Shown here in pieces: positions 46,482-57,326 of a DNA stretch of 64,000 nucleotides. Within the stretch, counting starts at the first letter, position 1. Every line of letters starts with the position of its first letter. Made by a program: the position numbers and the translations under genes. Origin of the DNA: an uncultured Burkholderiales bacterium (lineage in GTDB: Bacteria > Pseudomonadota > Gammaproteobacteria > Burkholderiales > Burkholderiaceae_A); contig CALMJH010000041.1 in assembly GCA_937864175.1 (NCBI GenBank), forward strand, positions 62,001 through 126,000, written 5' to 3'. The notes under the pieces were generated by a model. It saw only the letters and a program-made list of their open reading frames with translations, was not told the DNA's origin and ran no database searches.

Positions 46482-48331
46482 CGATTTCCTTGGGCCTCTG
46501 CCCACCACCAGGTGGCCATAGCCCAGTCTTCTGAATGGTAATAGTGTGGACGTTTGGCAGGGCCTACGAGGCCGCGGGCATAGGCCACTCGGTGAACGTT
46601 ATTGTGCCAGTGGGCGATGGCGTAGTGTCCGTGGCGCAACAACCGATCGAGGACTCGGGCCGCCAGCACCAACTCTGAGCGGCCACGGGCGGAGAGGACA
46701 GCGGAGATGGCGGCATCTACAACCGGATCCGCTACGCCGATGAAGTTGTCTGCACCCAGCTCCTTGGCCGACTGACTGGTAAACCGAAAGAGGAGTTCGT
46801 TTCCAGGATTTTGGCTGGCCTGATACCAGTGGACCAGCATGTCGTAGTCGTAGTCATCTACCCGCTTCTTATAGAGCGAGGCATCGGTAACCCGCGTGCT
46901 GACCACGACCCCAAGCTTCTGAAGGTTGCGAGTAAACGGCGCAATGACCCGCTCCCAACTCTTTTGGCTAATGAGGATCTCAAAGGCCAGCGGCTGTCCT
47001 TGCTGGTTCAAGAGACGCCCATCGACAAGGCGGTATCCCGCCTCCTCCAGCAGAGTCTTGGCCTTGCGCAGGTTGTCCCGAAGGCTTGCGGGGGCCTTGG
47101 TGCTCGCAGGCTCGGGCACCGCCTGCAGCCACTCGGGGGCTAACGGCCGGTCCGCCTTGGCGGCCAGGCTCTTGAGAAGGCTGACCTCGGCTGCGGAGGG
47201 GAGTCCCTTTGCGGCCATCTCGGAGTTGGTGAAATAGGAGTTTGACCGCTGATACTGGTTATAGAAGAGCTGGCGGTTCATCCACTCAAAGTCCATGGCC
47301 AAGGCGATGGCTTGACGAACCCGCACATCTTTAAAGATGGGCCGGCGGATATTGAAGAAAAAGCCCTGGAGACCAGCAGCATTCTGGTTTGGTAGCTCGG
47401 CACGAATGAGCCGCCCGCTCTCAAAGGCCCGGCCCGTGTAGGACCGTGCCCAGTTCTTGGCGGTGTTCTCATGGATGAAGTCAAACTCGCCTGCCTTCAG
47501 GGCCTCAAGGCGCGCAAAGACGTCCTTGTAGTAGTGAAAACTGATGCGGTCGAAGTTGAACTGGCCAGCACGGCTTGGTTTTTTTGCCGCCCAGTAAGCC
47601 TCCTGCCGACGGTATGTCACCCGCCGGCCAAGGTCCACCTGCTCCACCACATAGGGCCCCGACCCAATCGGAGACTCCTGGACCACCTGGGCGAAGGTCT
47701 TTCCCGCTGGGACCCAATCTCGAGAGAAGACGGGAAGGCTGGCCACAATCATATGTAGTTCACGATTTCGGCGGGCAAATTCAAATCGGACTGTCCGGTC
47801 ATCCACCACGACAATCGAGCGGACATCTGACCAGTAGTTTTTCCAGATGGGGCTTGCGGCCCCGCTGCGAAGGGTGTCAAACGAGAACTGGACATCCTGC
47901 GCCGTCACCGGCTTTCCATTGGAGAATCGCGCCTGGGGGTCAATCCGAAACTCAATGGCCAGTCCATTGGTCGCCAGCCGCATCTCGCTGGCCAGCAGCC
48001 CATACATCGACATGGGTTCGTCCAGACTCCCTATGGCCAGGGGCTCAAACACCAGCTCCATCAGGCCTCTGGCAGGCAGCCCCTTCAGCGTAAAGGGGTT
48101 GAGCTTGTCAAAACTGCCCATGGCGGCCAGCCGCAGTTCACCACCCTGGCGTGCCTTGTCGGAGACGTACTCAAACTGTTTGAAGCCCTGCTGGTACTTG
48201 GGCTCGGACCCAAGGGCCATCGCTCGGCTCCATGGTCCCCAGGCCTCTTGGGCCCAGGCCAAGGAGGACAGACCGCCAAGCAGAAGGCAGACCAGAAGCC
48301 TGCTGAAAATCGTGAGCAAAGACACCGTCAT
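46478..48331 (-). CDS. yejA: ABC transporter substrate-binding protein (YejA-like)
   Basis: Signal peptide; FKQFEYVSDKARQGGELRLAAMGSFDKLNPFTLKGLPARGL...EPLAIGSLDEPMSMYGLLASEM. Confidence 0.92.
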   Translation of the reverse strand: MTVSLLTIFSRLLVCLLLGGLSSLAWAQEAWGPWSRAMALGSEPKYQQGFKQFEYVSDKARQGGELRLAAMGSFDKLNPFTLKGLPARGLMELVFEPLAIGSLDEPMSMYGLLASEMRLATNGLAIEFRIDPQARFSNGKPVTAQDVQFSFDTLRSGAASPIWKNYWSDVRSIVVVDDRTVRFEFARRNRELHMIVASLPVFSRDWVPAGKTFAQVVQESPIGSGPYVVEQVDLGRRVTYRRQEAYWAAKKPSRAGQFNFDRISFHYYKDVFARLEALKAGEFDFIHENTAKNWARSYTGRAFESGRLIRAELPNQNAAGLQGFFFNIRRPIFKDVRVRQAIALAMDFEWMNRQLFYNQYQRSNSYFTNSEMAAKGLPSAAEVSLLKSLAAKADRPLAPEWLQAVPEPASTKAPASLRDNLRKAKTLLEEAGYRLVDGRLLNQQGQPLAFEILISQKSWERVIAPFTRNLQKLGVVVSTRVTDASLYKKRVDDYDYDMLVHWYQASQNPGNELLFRFTSQSAKELGADNFIGVADPVVDAAISAVLSARGRSELVLAARVLDRLLRHGHYAIAHWHNNVHRVAYARGLVGPAKRPHYYHSEDWAMATWWWAEAQGNR

Positions 48332-48426
48332 GGGCTGCAGTCTAACGCCCCCAGAACCAAGCAGACAAAGGCCAGTAAAATCCCGGGGACGGATGACCGT
48401 CCATCACCAGCCAAAAGGGACTCCCC

Positions 48427-49212
48427 ATGTCATTTCTGAGCGGCAAGAACATTCTGATTACCGGCCTTCTCTCAAACCGGTCCATTGCCTATGGCATTGC
48501 CAAGGCCTGTCATGCCCAGGGCGCCCAGCTGGCCTTCACCTTCCAGAACGAGCGGTTCGAGGGCCGCGTCCGCGAGATGGCTGCGGAGTTTGGAAGCGAG
48601 ATCTGCATCCCGCTGGATGTTGCCGAGGATGCCCAGATCGAGTCCGCTATTGCCCAGCTCGGCCAACGGTGGACTGCACTCGACGGCCTGGTCCATGCCA
48701 TCGCCTTTGCGCGGCGCGAAGCCATTGCCGGCGACTTCCTCGAGGGCCTCAGCCGAGAGGCCTTCACCACCGCCCACGAGATCTCCGCCTACAGCTTTCC
48801 TGCACTGGCCAAGGCGGCCCTGCCGCTCATGTCAGGCCGTCCCTCGGCGATGGTGACCCTCAGCTACCTGGGATCGGTCCGCATGGTGCCTGCCTACAAC
48901 ACCATGGGTCTGGCCAAGGCTAGCCTTGAAGCGGCGGTCCGCTACATGGCCTCCAGCCTAGGCCCCAAGGGCATTCGGGTCAACGGCGTCTCCGCAGGCC
49001 CTATCAAGACCCTGGCCGCAAGCGGCATCAAGGGCTTTGGCAACATCCTCTCGGTGGTCGAGCAAAATGCCCCCCTGCGGCGCAATGTCACCATCGACGA
49101 CGTTGGCAACGTCTGTGCCTTCTTGTTGTCCGACCTCGCAGCCGGTGTGACCGGTGAGATCACCTACGTCGATGCCGGATTTTCGACGGTAGCCTCGGGT
49201 CTTGCAGACTAA
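48427..49212 (+). CDS. fabI: Enoyl-ACP reductase FabI
   Basis: FLSGKNILITGLLSNRSIAYGIAKACHAQGAQLAFTFQ...LSYLGSVRMVPAYNTMGLAKASLEAAVRYMA. Confidence 0.96.
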   Translation: MSFLSGKNILITGLLSNRSIAYGIAKACHAQGAQLAFTFQNERFEGRVREMAAEFGSEICIPLDVAEDAQIESAIAQLGQRWTALDGLVHAIAFARREAIAGDFLEGLSREAFTTAHEISAYSFPALAKAALPLMSGRPSAMVTLSYLGSVRMVPAYNTMGLAKASLEAAVRYMASSLGPKGIRVNGVSAGPIKTLAASGIKGFGNILSVVEQNAPLRRNVTIDDVGNVCAFLLSDLAAGVTGEITYVDAGFSTVASGLAD

Positions 49213-50272
49213 GACCAATGTCCTCATCGTCAGTCCGTATGGTCCGGAGACCAACACGGGCAACTGGCACACTGCCCAGCGGTACGCAAGGTTTCTTGAG
49301 CAAGGGGGCTTTGGGGTTCAGGTAGCGATTGAGGCCCTGACACCTGAGCAACTCCGTCAGACCGATGTCGCACTAGTCCTCCATGCCCGACGCTCATGGA
49401 CTGCGGCGCAGACCCTGGCAAAGGCGGGCCGACCCTTTGCGGTTGTTCTTACCGGGACAGACCTCTATGCCGACCTGCAGTTGCCCGGAACTCAGGCTTA
49501 CCGCGAGTGTTGCCAGACGATTGAATCGGCCAGGCTGGTCGTGGGCCTGCAGTCCCGCGCAATGGAGCGTCTTCTAGAGATCCTGCCCGAGACCCTGCAC
49601 AAGCGTCGGGTCATTCCACAGACCGTTGCCCCTCTCTCTCCCAGTGACTGGGCCCGCCCCTTTGATGACCAGGCCCCGGTGGGGTTCCAGGGGTTCCAGG
49701 GGTTCCAGGGGCTCCAGTGGCTCATCAGTGGCCATGTCCGAAGCGAAAAAGACCCCCTGACTGGTCTTGCAGGCTTTAGACGGGCCTTCCCGGACGGTCG
49801 ACTCGCCACAGGAGCAGCGACCAGCCTCACCCACGTTGGTGGCGCCCGAGATCCGCTGGCGGTCGAAGCACTGGTGCACGAGGCCCAGCGGGCACCAGCT
49901 GGCCACATTCGGCTGCTGGGGGCTCGCCCGCACCATGAGGCCGTCGGACTAATGCAGTCGCATCACTGCCTGATTCAGCCTTCAAGAATGGAGGGGGGCG
50001 CCTTGGTGGTCTCGGAGGCTGCAGCCCACCGCCTTCCTATTCTGGCCAGCCGTGTGGATGGCCATCTGGGCCTGCTGGGTGAGGACTACCCAGGCTATTT
50101 CGAGGCCGGCCAGCCAGACGACCTGGCCAAGCGCATGCGGCAGTTCGCCAACGATGCCGGCTACCGGGCAGCGTTACTGGATGCCTTGGTGACCAACACC
50201 CCCGCCCTGCTGCAGCCACAACTCGAACAAACCCAGCTAAAGTCGCTCATCGAAAGGTTGCGCCAGCCATGA
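49202..50272 (+). CDS. senB: Glycosyltransferase, selenosugar synthase SenB-like (TIGR04348-type); TTG start
   Basis: [27 protein letters not shown]...VLHARRSW...[12 protein letters not shown]...[14 protein letters not shown]...THVGGARDP...[43 protein letters not shown]. Confidence 0.75.
   Translation: MQTKTNVLIVSPYGPETNTGNWHTAQRYARFLEQGGFGVQVAIEALTPEQLRQTDVALVLHARRSWTAAQTLAKAGRPFAVVLTGTDLYADLQLPGTQAYRECCQTIESARLVVGLQSRAMERLLEILPETLHKRRVIPQTVAPLSPSDWARPFDDQAPVGFQGFQGFQGLQWLISGHVRSEKDPLTGLAGFRRAFPDGRLATGAATSLTHVGGARDPLAVEALVHEAQRAPAGHIRLLGARPHHEAVGLMQSHHCLIQPSRMEGGALVVSEAAAHRLPILASRVDGHLGLLGEDYPGYFEAGQPDDLAKRMRQFANDAGYRAALLDALVTNTPALLQPQLEQTQLKSLIERLRQP
49682..49717. repeat. 9-bp tandem repeat x4 (GGGTTCCAG) in the senB-like gene
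   Basis: gggttccag gggttccag gggttccag gggctccag; encodes [12 protein letters not shown]. Confidence 0.95.
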
Positions 50273-51075
50273 AAACCTACCTGGACCTCATGCGCCATGT
50301 TCTGGAGCATGGCACCCCCAAGACCGACCGCACAGGAACCGGCACCCGCAGCGTTTTTGGCTGGCAGATGCGGTTTGATCTCTCCCAGGGCTTTCCCATG
50401 GTCACCACCAAGAAGCTCCACACCAAGAGCATCCTTCACGAGTTGCTCTGGTTCTTGCGCGGGGAGACCAATGTCAAGAGCCTGCAGGCTGCAGGCGTCT
50501 CGATCTGGGACGAGTGGGCGGACGACCAAGGCGAATTGGGGCCGGTCTATGGAAAGCAATGGCGCGCCTGGCCCGCGCCGACGCCAGACCAGCCCCACCG
50601 GGTGATCGACCAGATGCAGTCTGTCGTCGAGGACATTCGTCGCACGCCGGACTCGCGCCGCCTGATTGTCAGCGCCTGGAACGTCAGTCAGATTCCTGAG
50701 ATGGCGCTTGCCCCCTGCCATGCCTTCTTTCAGTTTTACGTTGCCGATGGACGGCTCTCCTGTCAGCTCTACCAACGCAGCGCCGACATCTTCCTGGGCG
50801 TGCCCTTCAACATCGCGAGCTATGCGCTGCTCACCCACATGGTGGCGCAGCAGACGGACCTTGCGGTGGGAGACTTCATCTGGACCGGTGGCGATTGCCA
50901 CCTCTACAACAATCACTTCACGCAGGCCAGGGAGCAGCTCAGCCGAGAGCCCCTTCCCCTGCCACGCCTTCATATTCGGCGCCGGCCGGCCTCACTCTTT
51001 GATTACCAGTTTGAAGACTTTGAGATTCTGAATTACCAGTCTCACCCGGCCATCAAGGCCCCAGTCGCCGTATGA
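50269..51075 (+). CDS. thyA: Thymidylate synthase
   Basis: [36 protein letters not shown]...[42 protein letters not shown]. Confidence 0.98.
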   Translation: MKTYLDLMRHVLEHGTPKTDRTGTGTRSVFGWQMRFDLSQGFPMVTTKKLHTKSILHELLWFLRGETNVKSLQAAGVSIWDEWADDQGELGPVYGKQWRAWPAPTPDQPHRVIDQMQSVVEDIRRTPDSRRLIVSAWNVSQIPEMALAPCHAFFQFYVADGRLSCQLYQRSADIFLGVPFNIASYALLTHMVAQQTDLAVGDFIWTGGDCHLYNNHFTQAREQLSREPLPLPRLHIRRRPASLFDYQFEDFEILNYQSHPAIKAPVAV

Positions 51076-51596
51076 GGCCGGAGGTCGTCCTGGTGGTGGC
51101 CGTAGCCGAGAACGGCTGCATCGGACACCACAACGAGCTCCCCTGGCACATCCCAGAAGACCTCAAGCATTTCAAGACCCTCACCACCGGCCATGCGGTC
51201 CTCATGGGCCGCAAGACCTACCAGAGCATTGTGAAACGTCTGGGCAAGCCTCTTCCCAATCGTTACCACCTAGTCCTGAGCCGCGACCCCGGCTGGCGAC
51301 CCGATGCCGGGCACGAAGACCAGGTCCAGTCGGTGGATTCCATCGAGCAGGCCCTCTGGCAGGCGGAAATGCGCAATGAGCCAACGCTCATGGTCATTGG
51401 AGGGGCGGAGATCTACCGCCAGACACTTGTTCTGGCCGACCGGATCGAACTGACCGAGGTCCTCGCCCAAGTCCCAGGCGACGCGTTTTTTCCCTCACTG
51501 CATCTGCCGGACTGGCAGCGTGAAGTCCTGTCGGAGGGGCAGACCGCCGAGGGACTGGGTTACAGATTCTGCAGGCTAAGCCGCCGGCGAGACTGA
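51072..51596 (+). CDS. folA: Dihydrofolate reductase
   Basis: [46 protein letters not shown]...[13 protein letters not shown]. Confidence 0.97.
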   Translation: MRPEVVLVVAVAENGCIGHHNELPWHIPEDLKHFKTLTTGHAVLMGRKTYQSIVKRLGKPLPNRYHLVLSRDPGWRPDAGHEDQVQSVDSIEQALWQAEMRNEPTLMVIGGAEIYRQTLVLADRIELTEVLAQVPGDAFFPSLHLPDWQREVLSEGQTAEGLGYRFCRLSRRRD

Positions 51597-51622
51597 GTGG
51601 ACTGGGCCCATGCCGCCAAGGA

Positions 51623-52189
51623 CTAGGTCTTGGGGAGTGTGACGCCAGTCTGACCCTGGTACTTGCCTCCACGGTCCGCATAGGAGGTGTCACAGACCTC
51701 GTCGCTCTCAAAAAACAGCATCTGCGCACAGCCTTCGCCCGCATAGATCTTGGCGGGCAGAGGGGTAGTGTTGGAGAACTCTAGCGTGACATGTCCCTCC
51801 CACTCGGGTTCGAGGGGCGTGACGTTGACGATGATGCCGCAACGGGCATAGGTGGACTTGCCCAGGCAGACCACCAGCGTGCTGCGCGGAATACGGAAGT
51901 ACTCCACGGTGCGAGCCAGGGCGAAGGAGTTGGGGGGAATGATGCAGACCGGCCCCTTGAAGTCTACAAAGGAGGCCGGGTCGAAATTTTTTGGGTCAAC
52001 AATGGTGCTGTTGATGTTGGTAAAAATCTTGAATTCGTCTGCGCAGCGCACGTCGTAGCCGTAGCTGGAAGTACCGTAGGAGACGATTTTCTGGCCCTGG
52101 TCCTGGCGAACCTGACCGGCCTCGAAGGGCTCAATCATGCGATGTTGGACGGCCATCCGCCGAATCCAGTGGTCACTTTTGATGCTCAT
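51623..52189 (-). CDS. dcd: dCTP deaminase
   Basis: [28 protein letters not shown]...[22 protein letters not shown]...[44 protein letters not shown]. Confidence 0.97.
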   Translation of the reverse strand: MSIKSDHWIRRMAVQHRMIEPFEAGQVRQDQGQKIVSYGTSSYGYDVRCADEFKIFTNINSTIVDPKNFDPASFVDFKGPVCIIPPNSFALARTVEYFRIPRSTLVVCLGKSTYARCGIIVNVTPLEPEWEGHVTLEFSNTTPLPAKIYAGEGCAQMLFFESDEVCDTSYADRGGKYQGQTGVTLPKT

Positions 52190-52224
52190 GCGCAGCATTA
52201 TGACCCAAGCTAAAATGAGCGGCT

Positions 52225-53943
52225 ATGCCTTCATCCAACCGCCGCCTGTTTGTTACCTCCGCCCTGCCCTATGCCAACGGCGAGATTCACCTTGGACACC
52301 TGGTGGAGTACATCCAGACCGATGTCTTTGCCCGATTTCAGAGGCTTAGAGGCCATCAGGTGGTCTACATCTGTGCAGACGACACCCACGGCACTCCAAT
52401 CATGTTGCGAGCCCAGGCCGAGGGCATCAGCCCCGAGACCCTCATCGACCGCGTCTGGCAGGCGCACACCAAGGACTTTGCTGGATTTGGAGTGGCCTTT
52501 GACCTCTACTACTCCACCCACAGCCCCGAAAACCGGAGCCTCGCCGAGGGCATCTACCTAGCCCTAAGAGAAAAGGGCCTCATCGAGATCAAGACCATCG
52601 CTCAGATGTACGACCCGGTGAAGTCGATGTTCTTGCCCGACCGGTTCATTAAAGGCGACTGCCCGAAATGTGGCGCCAAAGACCAGTATGGTGACTCCTG
52701 TGAGGTCTGCGGTGCCACCTACGCGCCGACCGATCTTCTCAACCCCATCTCCGCCGTCTCTGGCGCCAAGCCCGAGACCCGAGAGAGTGAGCACCATTTT
52801 TTTAGGCTCTCCGATCCACGTTGTGAGTCCTTCTTGCAGGACTGGGCCCTGGACTCTGGCCGCCTGCAGCCCGAGGCCGCCAACAAGCTTCGGGAGTGGC
52901 TCGGCGTGGACGAGGATGGCCGAAGCCGGCTGGGTGACTGGGACATCTCTCGAGACGCACCCTACTTCGGCTTCGAAATTCCGGGGGCGCCTGGAAAATA
53001 TTTCTATGTCTGGCTCGATGCCCCCATCGGCTACTACGCGGGCCTTCAGAAATGGTGTGAAATCAATGGGGAGTCCTTTGAGGAGTTCACCGGACCTGAC
53101 TCAACGGTGGAACAGATTCACTTCATCGGCAAGGACATCCTCTACTTTCACACCCTCTTCTGGCCGGCCATGCTGCACTTTGGGGGCTTTCGAAGCCCGT
53201 CACGCGTCTATGCCCATGGCTTTCTGACCGTCGATGGCGCCAAGATGAGCAAATCACGGGGTACCTTCATTACGGCCCGTAGCTATCTCGACCAAGGCCT
53301 CAACCCAGAGTGGCTGCGTTATTACTTCGCAGGCAAGCTCAATGGCACCATGGAAGATCTGGACCTCAATCTCAATGACTTCATCGCCAGAGTCAACAGC
53401 GATCTGGTGGGCAAGTACGTCAACATCGCCAGCCGCTGCGCCGGCTTTGTTCGCAAACGCTACCAGGGCCAATTGCTAGGCGATGCCCGAGACGAGGGGC
53501 CCTCTGTTCATGCAGACCTTGAGACCCAGTTGGTGGATGCCGCCGAGGCCATTGCCCAGGCCTACGACCAACGCGACACCGCCCGGGCCGTGCGCGAGGT
53601 GGGCCTGCTCATGGATGCCGTCAACGGCTATGTGGATCTGCACAAGCCCTGGGATCTGGCCAAGCAAGAGGGCACCGAGGCGCAACTCCATCGCATTCTG
53701 AGCACCACCCTGCGCTGCTTTGCCCGGCTGACCATCTTTCTCAAGCCCATTCTGCCAACAACAGCCGGACGCGTGGAGACCGAGGTCTTCGGGCTTGCAT
53801 CACCGCTGGGCTGGCAGGACATTCAGCGCCCACCCCTCAAGGGCGTTGGGGAATTTGGTCACCTTCTGACTCGAGTGGATCGCGAGGCCATCGACCGGCT
53901 CCTCGAGGCCAATCGAGGATCCCTACAACCCACACCCGCCTGA
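52225..53943 (+). CDS. metG: Methionyl-tRNA synthetase (short form)
   Basis: [30 protein letters not shown]...[18 protein letters not shown]...[12 protein letters not shown]. Confidence 0.96.
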   Translation: MPSSNRRLFVTSALPYANGEIHLGHLVEYIQTDVFARFQRLRGHQVVYICADDTHGTPIMLRAQAEGISPETLIDRVWQAHTKDFAGFGVAFDLYYSTHSPENRSLAEGIYLALREKGLIEIKTIAQMYDPVKSMFLPDRFIKGDCPKCGAKDQYGDSCEVCGATYAPTDLLNPISAVSGAKPETRESEHHFFRLSDPRCESFLQDWALDSGRLQPEAANKLREWLGVDEDGRSRLGDWDISRDAPYFGFEIPGAPGKYFYVWLDAPIGYYAGLQKWCEINGESFEEFTGPDSTVEQIHFIGKDILYFHTLFWPAMLHFGGFRSPSRVYAHGFLTVDGAKMSKSRGTFITARSYLDQGLNPEWLRYYFAGKLNGTMEDLDLNLNDFIARVNSDLVGKYVNIASRCAGFVRKRYQGQLLGDARDEGPSVHADLETQLVDAAEAIAQAYDQRDTARAVREVGLLMDAVNGYVDLHKPWDLAKQEGTEAQLHRILSTTLRCFARLTIFLKPILPTTAGRVETEVFGLASPLGWQDIQRPPLKGVGEFGHLLTRVDREAIDRLLEANRGSLQPTPA

Positions 53944-53956
53944 CCAGGAGAGCCCC

Positions 53957-54166
53957 ATGGCCATACTTGGATTGTCCGCACCCGTCTACGAGTCCGAGGT
54001 GACTCAGTTCCTCAAAGACCTCAAGGCCCACCACCCTCAGATTGAGACCCAGCAGCAGGCTGGTCGCGCCCTGCTATGGGACAAACCACCCCGCTCGCTT
54101 GACGAGCAGTCCCGCCAGGCGCTGGCCCGTGTTCCTCAGAGGCCCTATGTCTACCAATCCAACTGA
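53957..54166 (+). CDS. DUF3460-like small protein
   Basis: MAILGLSAPVYESEVTQFLKDLKAHHPQIETQQQAGRALLWDKPPRSLDEQ. Confidence 0.8.
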   Translation: MAILGLSAPVYESEVTQFLKDLKAHHPQIETQQQAGRALLWDKPPRSLDEQSRQALARVPQRPYVYQSN

Positions 54167-54962
54167 GCCCTCCGCCATTGCGAGGCTCTACGGCGAGCCC
54201 CTGCTCGACCTGCCCCGCGACCTCTATATTCCACCCGATGCACTAGAGGTCATCCTGGAGGCCTTTGAAGGCCCGCTGGACCTGCTGCTCTACCTCATTC
54301 GTCGTCAGAACTTTGACATCCTGGACATTCCCATGGCCGATGTCACCCAGCAGTACCTGAAGTACATCGATGAGGTTCGGCACCACAACCTGGAGTTGGC
54401 CGCCGAGTACCTCCTCATGGCCGCCATGCTCATTGAGATCAAGTCCAGAATGCTGCTGCCGGTCCGTCCCAAGGAGGGCGAGGCGGAGCCAGAGGACCCC
54501 CGGGCCGAGTTGGTCCGCCGGCTCCTGGAGTACGAGAAGATGAAGCTCGCAGCCCAGCAGATTGACGCCATTCCTCAGCTTGGCCGCGATGTCGTCGCCG
54601 CTCAGGTCTACGTCGAGCAGAGCCTGGCGCCCCGGCTACCCCAGGTCAATCCCGATGACCTTCAGGCGGCCTGGCGCGACCTCATCAAACGAGCCAAGCT
54701 GGTGGCCCACCACCAGATCAGCCGGGAGACCCTGTCGGTCCGCGAGCACATGTCCAAGATTCTTCGGCAGTTGCAGCAGGCCCAGTTTGTCGAATTTGCA
54801 GACCTCTTTGCCGAGGCCTTGGCCAGCGGTGGCGGGGTCCCGGTCATCGTCGTGCACTTCCTTGCGCTGCTGGAACTCGCGCGCGAGGGGCTGGTCGACA
54901 TCACCCAGGCCGCCCCCTTTGCCCCTATTTACATCCGTCTTGGTTACACCCCCAACCACTGA
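54147..54962 (+). CDS. scpA: Segregation and condensation protein A
   Basis: LEAFEGPLDLLLYLIRRQNFDILDIPMADVTQQYLKYI...AAEYLLMAAMLIEIKSRMLLP. Confidence 0.95.
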   Translation: MSTNPTEPSAIARLYGEPLLDLPRDLYIPPDALEVILEAFEGPLDLLLYLIRRQNFDILDIPMADVTQQYLKYIDEVRHHNLELAAEYLLMAAMLIEIKSRMLLPVRPKEGEAEPEDPRAELVRRLLEYEKMKLAAQQIDAIPQLGRDVVAAQVYVEQSLAPRLPQVNPDDLQAAWRDLIKRAKLVAHHQISRETLSVREHMSKILRQLQQAQFVEFADLFAEALASGGGVPVIVVHFLALLELAREGLVDITQAAPFAPIYIRLGYTPNH

Positions 54963-56007
54963 GCCTGTCAGCCTGCAGGCCTACAACAGCCTGCGGCTGC
55001 CGGCCTACGCCAGCGACTGCATCACCATTGCGCAGTCCGCCGCACTCCTCGAAGTCTCGCATCGACTCGCCAAGCGACCACGCTGCATTCTGGGTGGCGG
55101 CACCAACCTGGTCATTCGGGCGAGCCAAGAGAGTCCCCTCCAGGCCACTGTCCTCATCAACCAACTCAAGGGCATCGTGAGGCTCTCAGGCGTGGTTGAT
55201 CATCAGGTTCGGATTCGGTGTGCGGCGGGAGAATCCTGGCAGTCGTTCGTCATGTGGACTCTGGCTCAGGGGCTCGCGGGGCTGGAGAACCTGGCAGGAA
55301 TCCCGGGCACGGTGGGGGCTGCTCCTATCCAAAACATCGGGGCCTACGGGGTGGAAGTGGCCGAACAGATCGAGGCGGTCCATGTCTGGGACTTCCATCA
55401 GCATGATCATGCGGTCTTGTCCGCCCAGGACTGTGCATTTGGCTACCGAGACAGCCTCTTTAAGAACCCAGAAATCCAAGGCCCCTGGAATGCCCCACGC
55501 TATCTGGTGACGGCCGTCGACTTCCGACTCTGGACCGATGGACGGGCGCCCTTGAGGCTTGGTTACTCTGGCATTGGTCAGAAGCTACGCGATCTGGGCA
55601 TCGACCACCAGCCCAATGCCTATCAGGTGGCCCATGCGGTCATGTCCCTCAGGGGTGAGAAGTTGCCCGACCCAGACCAGCATCCCAATGTCGGGAGTTT
55701 TTTCAAGAATCCACAGGTCCCAGATGCCTTTGCTGCCAGCCTTGCCCAGAAGCATCCCGAGCTGCCGCGGTACCCTCAGTCGGGTGGAACGAAACTCTCA
55801 GCCGCCTGGCTCATTGAGCAGGCGGGTCTGAAGGGATGGGCGGACTCCCGAGCAGGCGTGAGCAGCCAGCATGCCTTGGTCTTGGTCAATCAAAATGAGG
55901 CCACTGCAGAGGACATTCAGGCTCTCGCCCGGCTCGTCCAACGCCGGGTCATGGGCCAATTCGGCGTCTGGCTCGAACCCGAGCCCGTCTATTGGCCGGC
56001 CGGCTGA
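54940..56007 (+). CDS. murB: UDP-N-acetylenolpyruvoylglucosamine reductase (TTG start inferred)
   Basis: SLQAYNSLRLPAYA...CILGGGTNLVIR...GLAGLENLAGIPGTVGAAPIQNIGAYGVEV...VGSFFKNPQV...AAWLIEQAGLKGW. Confidence 0.95.
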   Translation: MVTPPTTEPVSLQAYNSLRLPAYASDCITIAQSAALLEVSHRLAKRPRCILGGGTNLVIRASQESPLQATVLINQLKGIVRLSGVVDHQVRIRCAAGESWQSFVMWTLAQGLAGLENLAGIPGTVGAAPIQNIGAYGVEVAEQIEAVHVWDFHQHDHAVLSAQDCAFGYRDSLFKNPEIQGPWNAPRYLVTAVDFRLWTDGRAPLRLGYSGIGQKLRDLGIDHQPNAYQVAHAVMSLRGEKLPDPDQHPNVGSFFKNPQVPDAFAASLAQKHPELPRYPQSGGTKLSAAWLIEQAGLKGWADSRAGVSSQHALVLVNQNEATAEDIQALARLVQRRVMGQFGVWLEPEPVYWPAG

Positions 56008-56822
56008 CGGCGTCTAAAGACGGGCCGATCTGGTCGAGACTCTCTCGCGTCGAAGCAATAGCCCTCGTCCGAAAAATCTGCCAGGGCCTCGGCCCGCGTG
56101 ATCCGATTCTTCACCAGGTAATGGGCCATGAGGCCACGCGCTCGCTTGGCATAAAAGCTCACGACTTTGAACGGCCCCTCGCCCTTAGCGTCCAGAAAGA
56201 CCGGAGAGACCAGTTGCCCTTGGAGCCCCGGCGCAGGGACGTCCTGGGGGTTGACCGCCCTCTCGGTTAGGCAGACCACCTTGAAATACTCCTCAGAGGC
56301 CAGATTAACCACGAGCGGTGGTTCTCCTGCTGCGCGGAGGCGCTGGGTGTCTTCATTGAGCCTCTGCGTCACCCGGTGCCCCCAGTAGTGATAGAGGTCT
56401 GCGCCGCGTGGATTGGCGAGTCGACTGCCCATCTCGAGCCGGTAGGCCTGGAGGGCATCGAGTGGACGCAAGACCCCATAGAGTCCCGAGAGCATTCGCA
56501 GGTGGTCTTGGGCCCAGGCAATGTCAGCGGCATTGAACTGCTGGGCCTGAAGGCCCTCGTAGACATCCCCATTGAAGGCCAGAACGGCCGGGCGCGCCAC
56601 CGGATGCCCTGCACCAGGCTGCCAGGCTCTGAAGCGGTCCGCATTGAGTTGGGCCAGCTTGTCACTGAGGCCCATCAGCGAGGCCAGGCCCGAGGGACTC
56701 AGACGACGGGCCGCCTCGACCAGCGCTACTGACTCCTCCTCGAGGATGGGCCGGGACATCTCGATGGCCGGCAGATCGGACTCGAAGTCCAACGTCTTGG
56801 CAGGTGAGAGCAGAATCAACAT
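55989..56822 (-). CDS. yaaA: Peroxide stress protein YaaA family (DUF328)
   Basis: MLILLSPAKTLDFESDLP...FNGDVYEGLQAQQFNAADIAWAQDHLRMLSGLYGVLRPLDALQAYRLEMGSRL. Confidence 0.95.
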   Translation of the reverse strand: MLILLSPAKTLDFESDLPAIEMSRPILEEESVALVEAARRLSPSGLASLMGLSDKLAQLNADRFRAWQPGAGHPVARPAVLAFNGDVYEGLQAQQFNAADIAWAQDHLRMLSGLYGVLRPLDALQAYRLEMGSRLANPRGADLYHYWGHRVTQRLNEDTQRLRAAGEPPLVVNLASEEYFKVVCLTERAVNPQDVPAPGLQGQLVSPVFLDAKGEGPFKVVSFYAKRARGLMAHYLVKNRITRAEALADFSDEGYCFDARESRPDRPVFRRRQPAGQ

Positions 56823-56849
56823 GCCGTCGATCATGCCATACTGATTCCC

Positions 56850-57326
56850 ATGAAAAAACTGCTCACCCTGCTGCTGACTGGGACCTTTTTGACGATCACT
56901 GGCTGTGCGGGTCCCGGTGGTGCCAGCCTAAAACCCACGGTCGAACTTCAGGACGTTCGCGTTGCCGGATTCGATCGCGAGTGGGTAGACCTGACCATCA
57001 CCCTTCGCGTGGTGAACCCCAACGCCGTTGAGATTCCACTAGAGGACTTGACAGCAGAGATCAAGCTTTCGGGCCAATTGGTGGCCACGGCCAAATCGGT
57101 TCAGGCCAAATACCGGCTTACTCCACAGCAGGCGGTTAGCCTGCCCCTCACGGCCCGCGTCGAGTTCAAAACTCTTCCCGATGTCTTGCGACAGTCAGCC
57201 CTCGCGATTGTCTCCGGTGGGCTGCGTTACAACGTCAGCGGCAGTGCCACGACTGGCAACGGACTCATTCCCCTGCGCTTTAGCAAAGAGGGAGTCCTGA
57301 GATCGTCGGCCCATCAATCTCCATGA
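56850..57326 (+). CDS. LEA14-like (LEA type 2) lipoprotein
   Basis: Lipobox TITGCAG; VELQDVRVAGFDREWVDLTITLRVVNPNAVEIPLEDLTAEIKLSGQLVATAKS. Confidence 0.83.
   Translation: MKKLLTLLLTGTFLTITGCAGPGGASLKPTVELQDVRVAGFDREWVDLTITLRVVNPNAVEIPLEDLTAEIKLSGQLVATAKSVQAKYRLTPQQAVSLPLTARVEFKTLPDVLRQSALAIVSGGLRYNVSGSATTGNGLIPLRFSKEGVLRSSAHQSP

Noticed and set aside
48385-48410. Small palindrome GGACGG-ATGA-CCGTCC upstream of fabI
   Set aside because: Only a 6-bp stem with no supporting context; too weak to report as regulatory.
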